Of a DNA stretch of 5,240 nt, positions 5,013-5,240 are shown piece after piece. Under the pieces are notes generated by a model. It made no database searches. It saw only the letters and a list, made by a program, of their open reading frames with translations, and was not told the DNA's origin. The stretch comes from an uncultured Verrucomicrobiota bacterium (GTDB lineage: Bacteria; Verrucomicrobiota; Verrucomicrobiia; Methylacidiphilales; Verrucolacustridaceae). Made by a program: the position numbers and the translations under genes. The stretch's first letter is position 1, and each line of letters starts with the position of its first letter. The DNA is taken from NCBI GenBank assembly GCA_903905395.1, contig CAIVGD010000010.1, forward strand, positions 1-5,240, written 5' to 3'.

Positions 5013-5041
5013 GAAAAAACCAAAGAAAAAGGAACCTGAAT

Positions 5042-5240
5042 ATGGCACTGAAAAAAATCGAAGCGATTATCAAGCCCTTCAAGCTTGAGGAAGTGAAGGA
5101 AGCCCTCACCGAAGTGGGCATCGAAGGCATGACCGTGACGGAAGTAAAAGGTTACGGCCGTCAGAAAGGCCACACCGAGATCTACCGCGGGAGCGAGTAC
5201 ATGGTGGACTTCCTCCCCAAGGTAAAGTTGGAGATTATCC
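5042..5240 (+). CDS. Nitrogen regulatory protein PII (second copy, cut by window end)
   Basis: The first 66 residues of a second PII protein are present and the frame is open at the window edge. AAGGA at 5029-5033 lies 8 nt before the ATG. It is almost the same as the first copy: 59 of 66 aligned residues are identical, with changes at 2, 6, 23, 24, 25, 38 and 54. The T-loop GYGRQKGHTEIYRGSEY is intact with the modifiable Tyr at 53, followed by Met where the first copy has Thr. Met is the residue in E. coli GlnB at that site, while E. coli GlnK has Ser, so this copy is the more GlnB-like of the two. It lies 102 bases after the first copy with no visible promoter between, so read-through from amtB is expected. 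Whether it is GlnB or a second GlnK cannot be settled here. Confidence 0.95.
   Translation, partial: MALKKIEAIIKPFKLEEVKEALTEVGIEGMTVTEVKGYGRQKGHTEIYRGSEYMVDFLPKVKLEII

Noticed and set aside
4940..5041. Riboswitch of a known class between the PII genes
   Set aside because: I compared it from memory with glutamine, fluoride and mini-ykkC elements and saw no matching conserved core. Only the hairpin itself is supported.
4940..5041. Separate promoter for the second PII gene
   Set aside because: No -24/-12 or -35/-10 pair is visible in the gap.

Overview
The window suggests a moderately GC-rich bacterium, most likely from the Verrucomicrobiota or a related PVC lineage. This is inferred from the flavour of the S2, EF-Ts and Amt proteins and from recollection of similar double-psi-barrel proteins; no marker gene proves it. 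The identifiable genes are housekeeping and nitrogen-control genes. I see no CRISPR array, tRNA, rRNA, phage gene or transposase.

Layout. Positions 1-234 hold no gene but carry a perfect 13-bp palindrome, a G-quadruplex-type run and nested inverted repeats. Positions 235-981, minus strand, encode a secreted protein with a double-psi beta-barrel (RlpA-like) signature. Positions 982-1341 are a divergent spacer with two copies of the palindromic GGGGTCTGACCCC repeat and a hairpin-rich rpsB leader. Positions 1342-2769 are the translation pair rpsB-tsf. Positions 2770-3091 contain hairpins after tsf, then a very good sigma-54 (-24/-12) promoter with a near-consensus IHF site and an upstream dyad. 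Positions 3092-5240 are a nitrogen operon: amtB, a first PII gene, and a second PII gene cut by the window end.

How the genes work together. S2 and EF-Ts serve translation and are probably co-transcribed from a promoter upstream of 1342, possibly with feedback through the leader. The amtB-PII-PII cluster is a separate unit: AmtB carries ammonium into the cell, and PII trimers sense ATP/ADP and 2-oxoglutarate and block AmtB when nitrogen is plentiful. The sigma-54 promoter would switch the unit on in nitrogen limitation through an NtrC-type activator. The best candidates for a second look are this promoter architecture, the tandem near-identical PII genes, and the long GC-rich hairpin between them.
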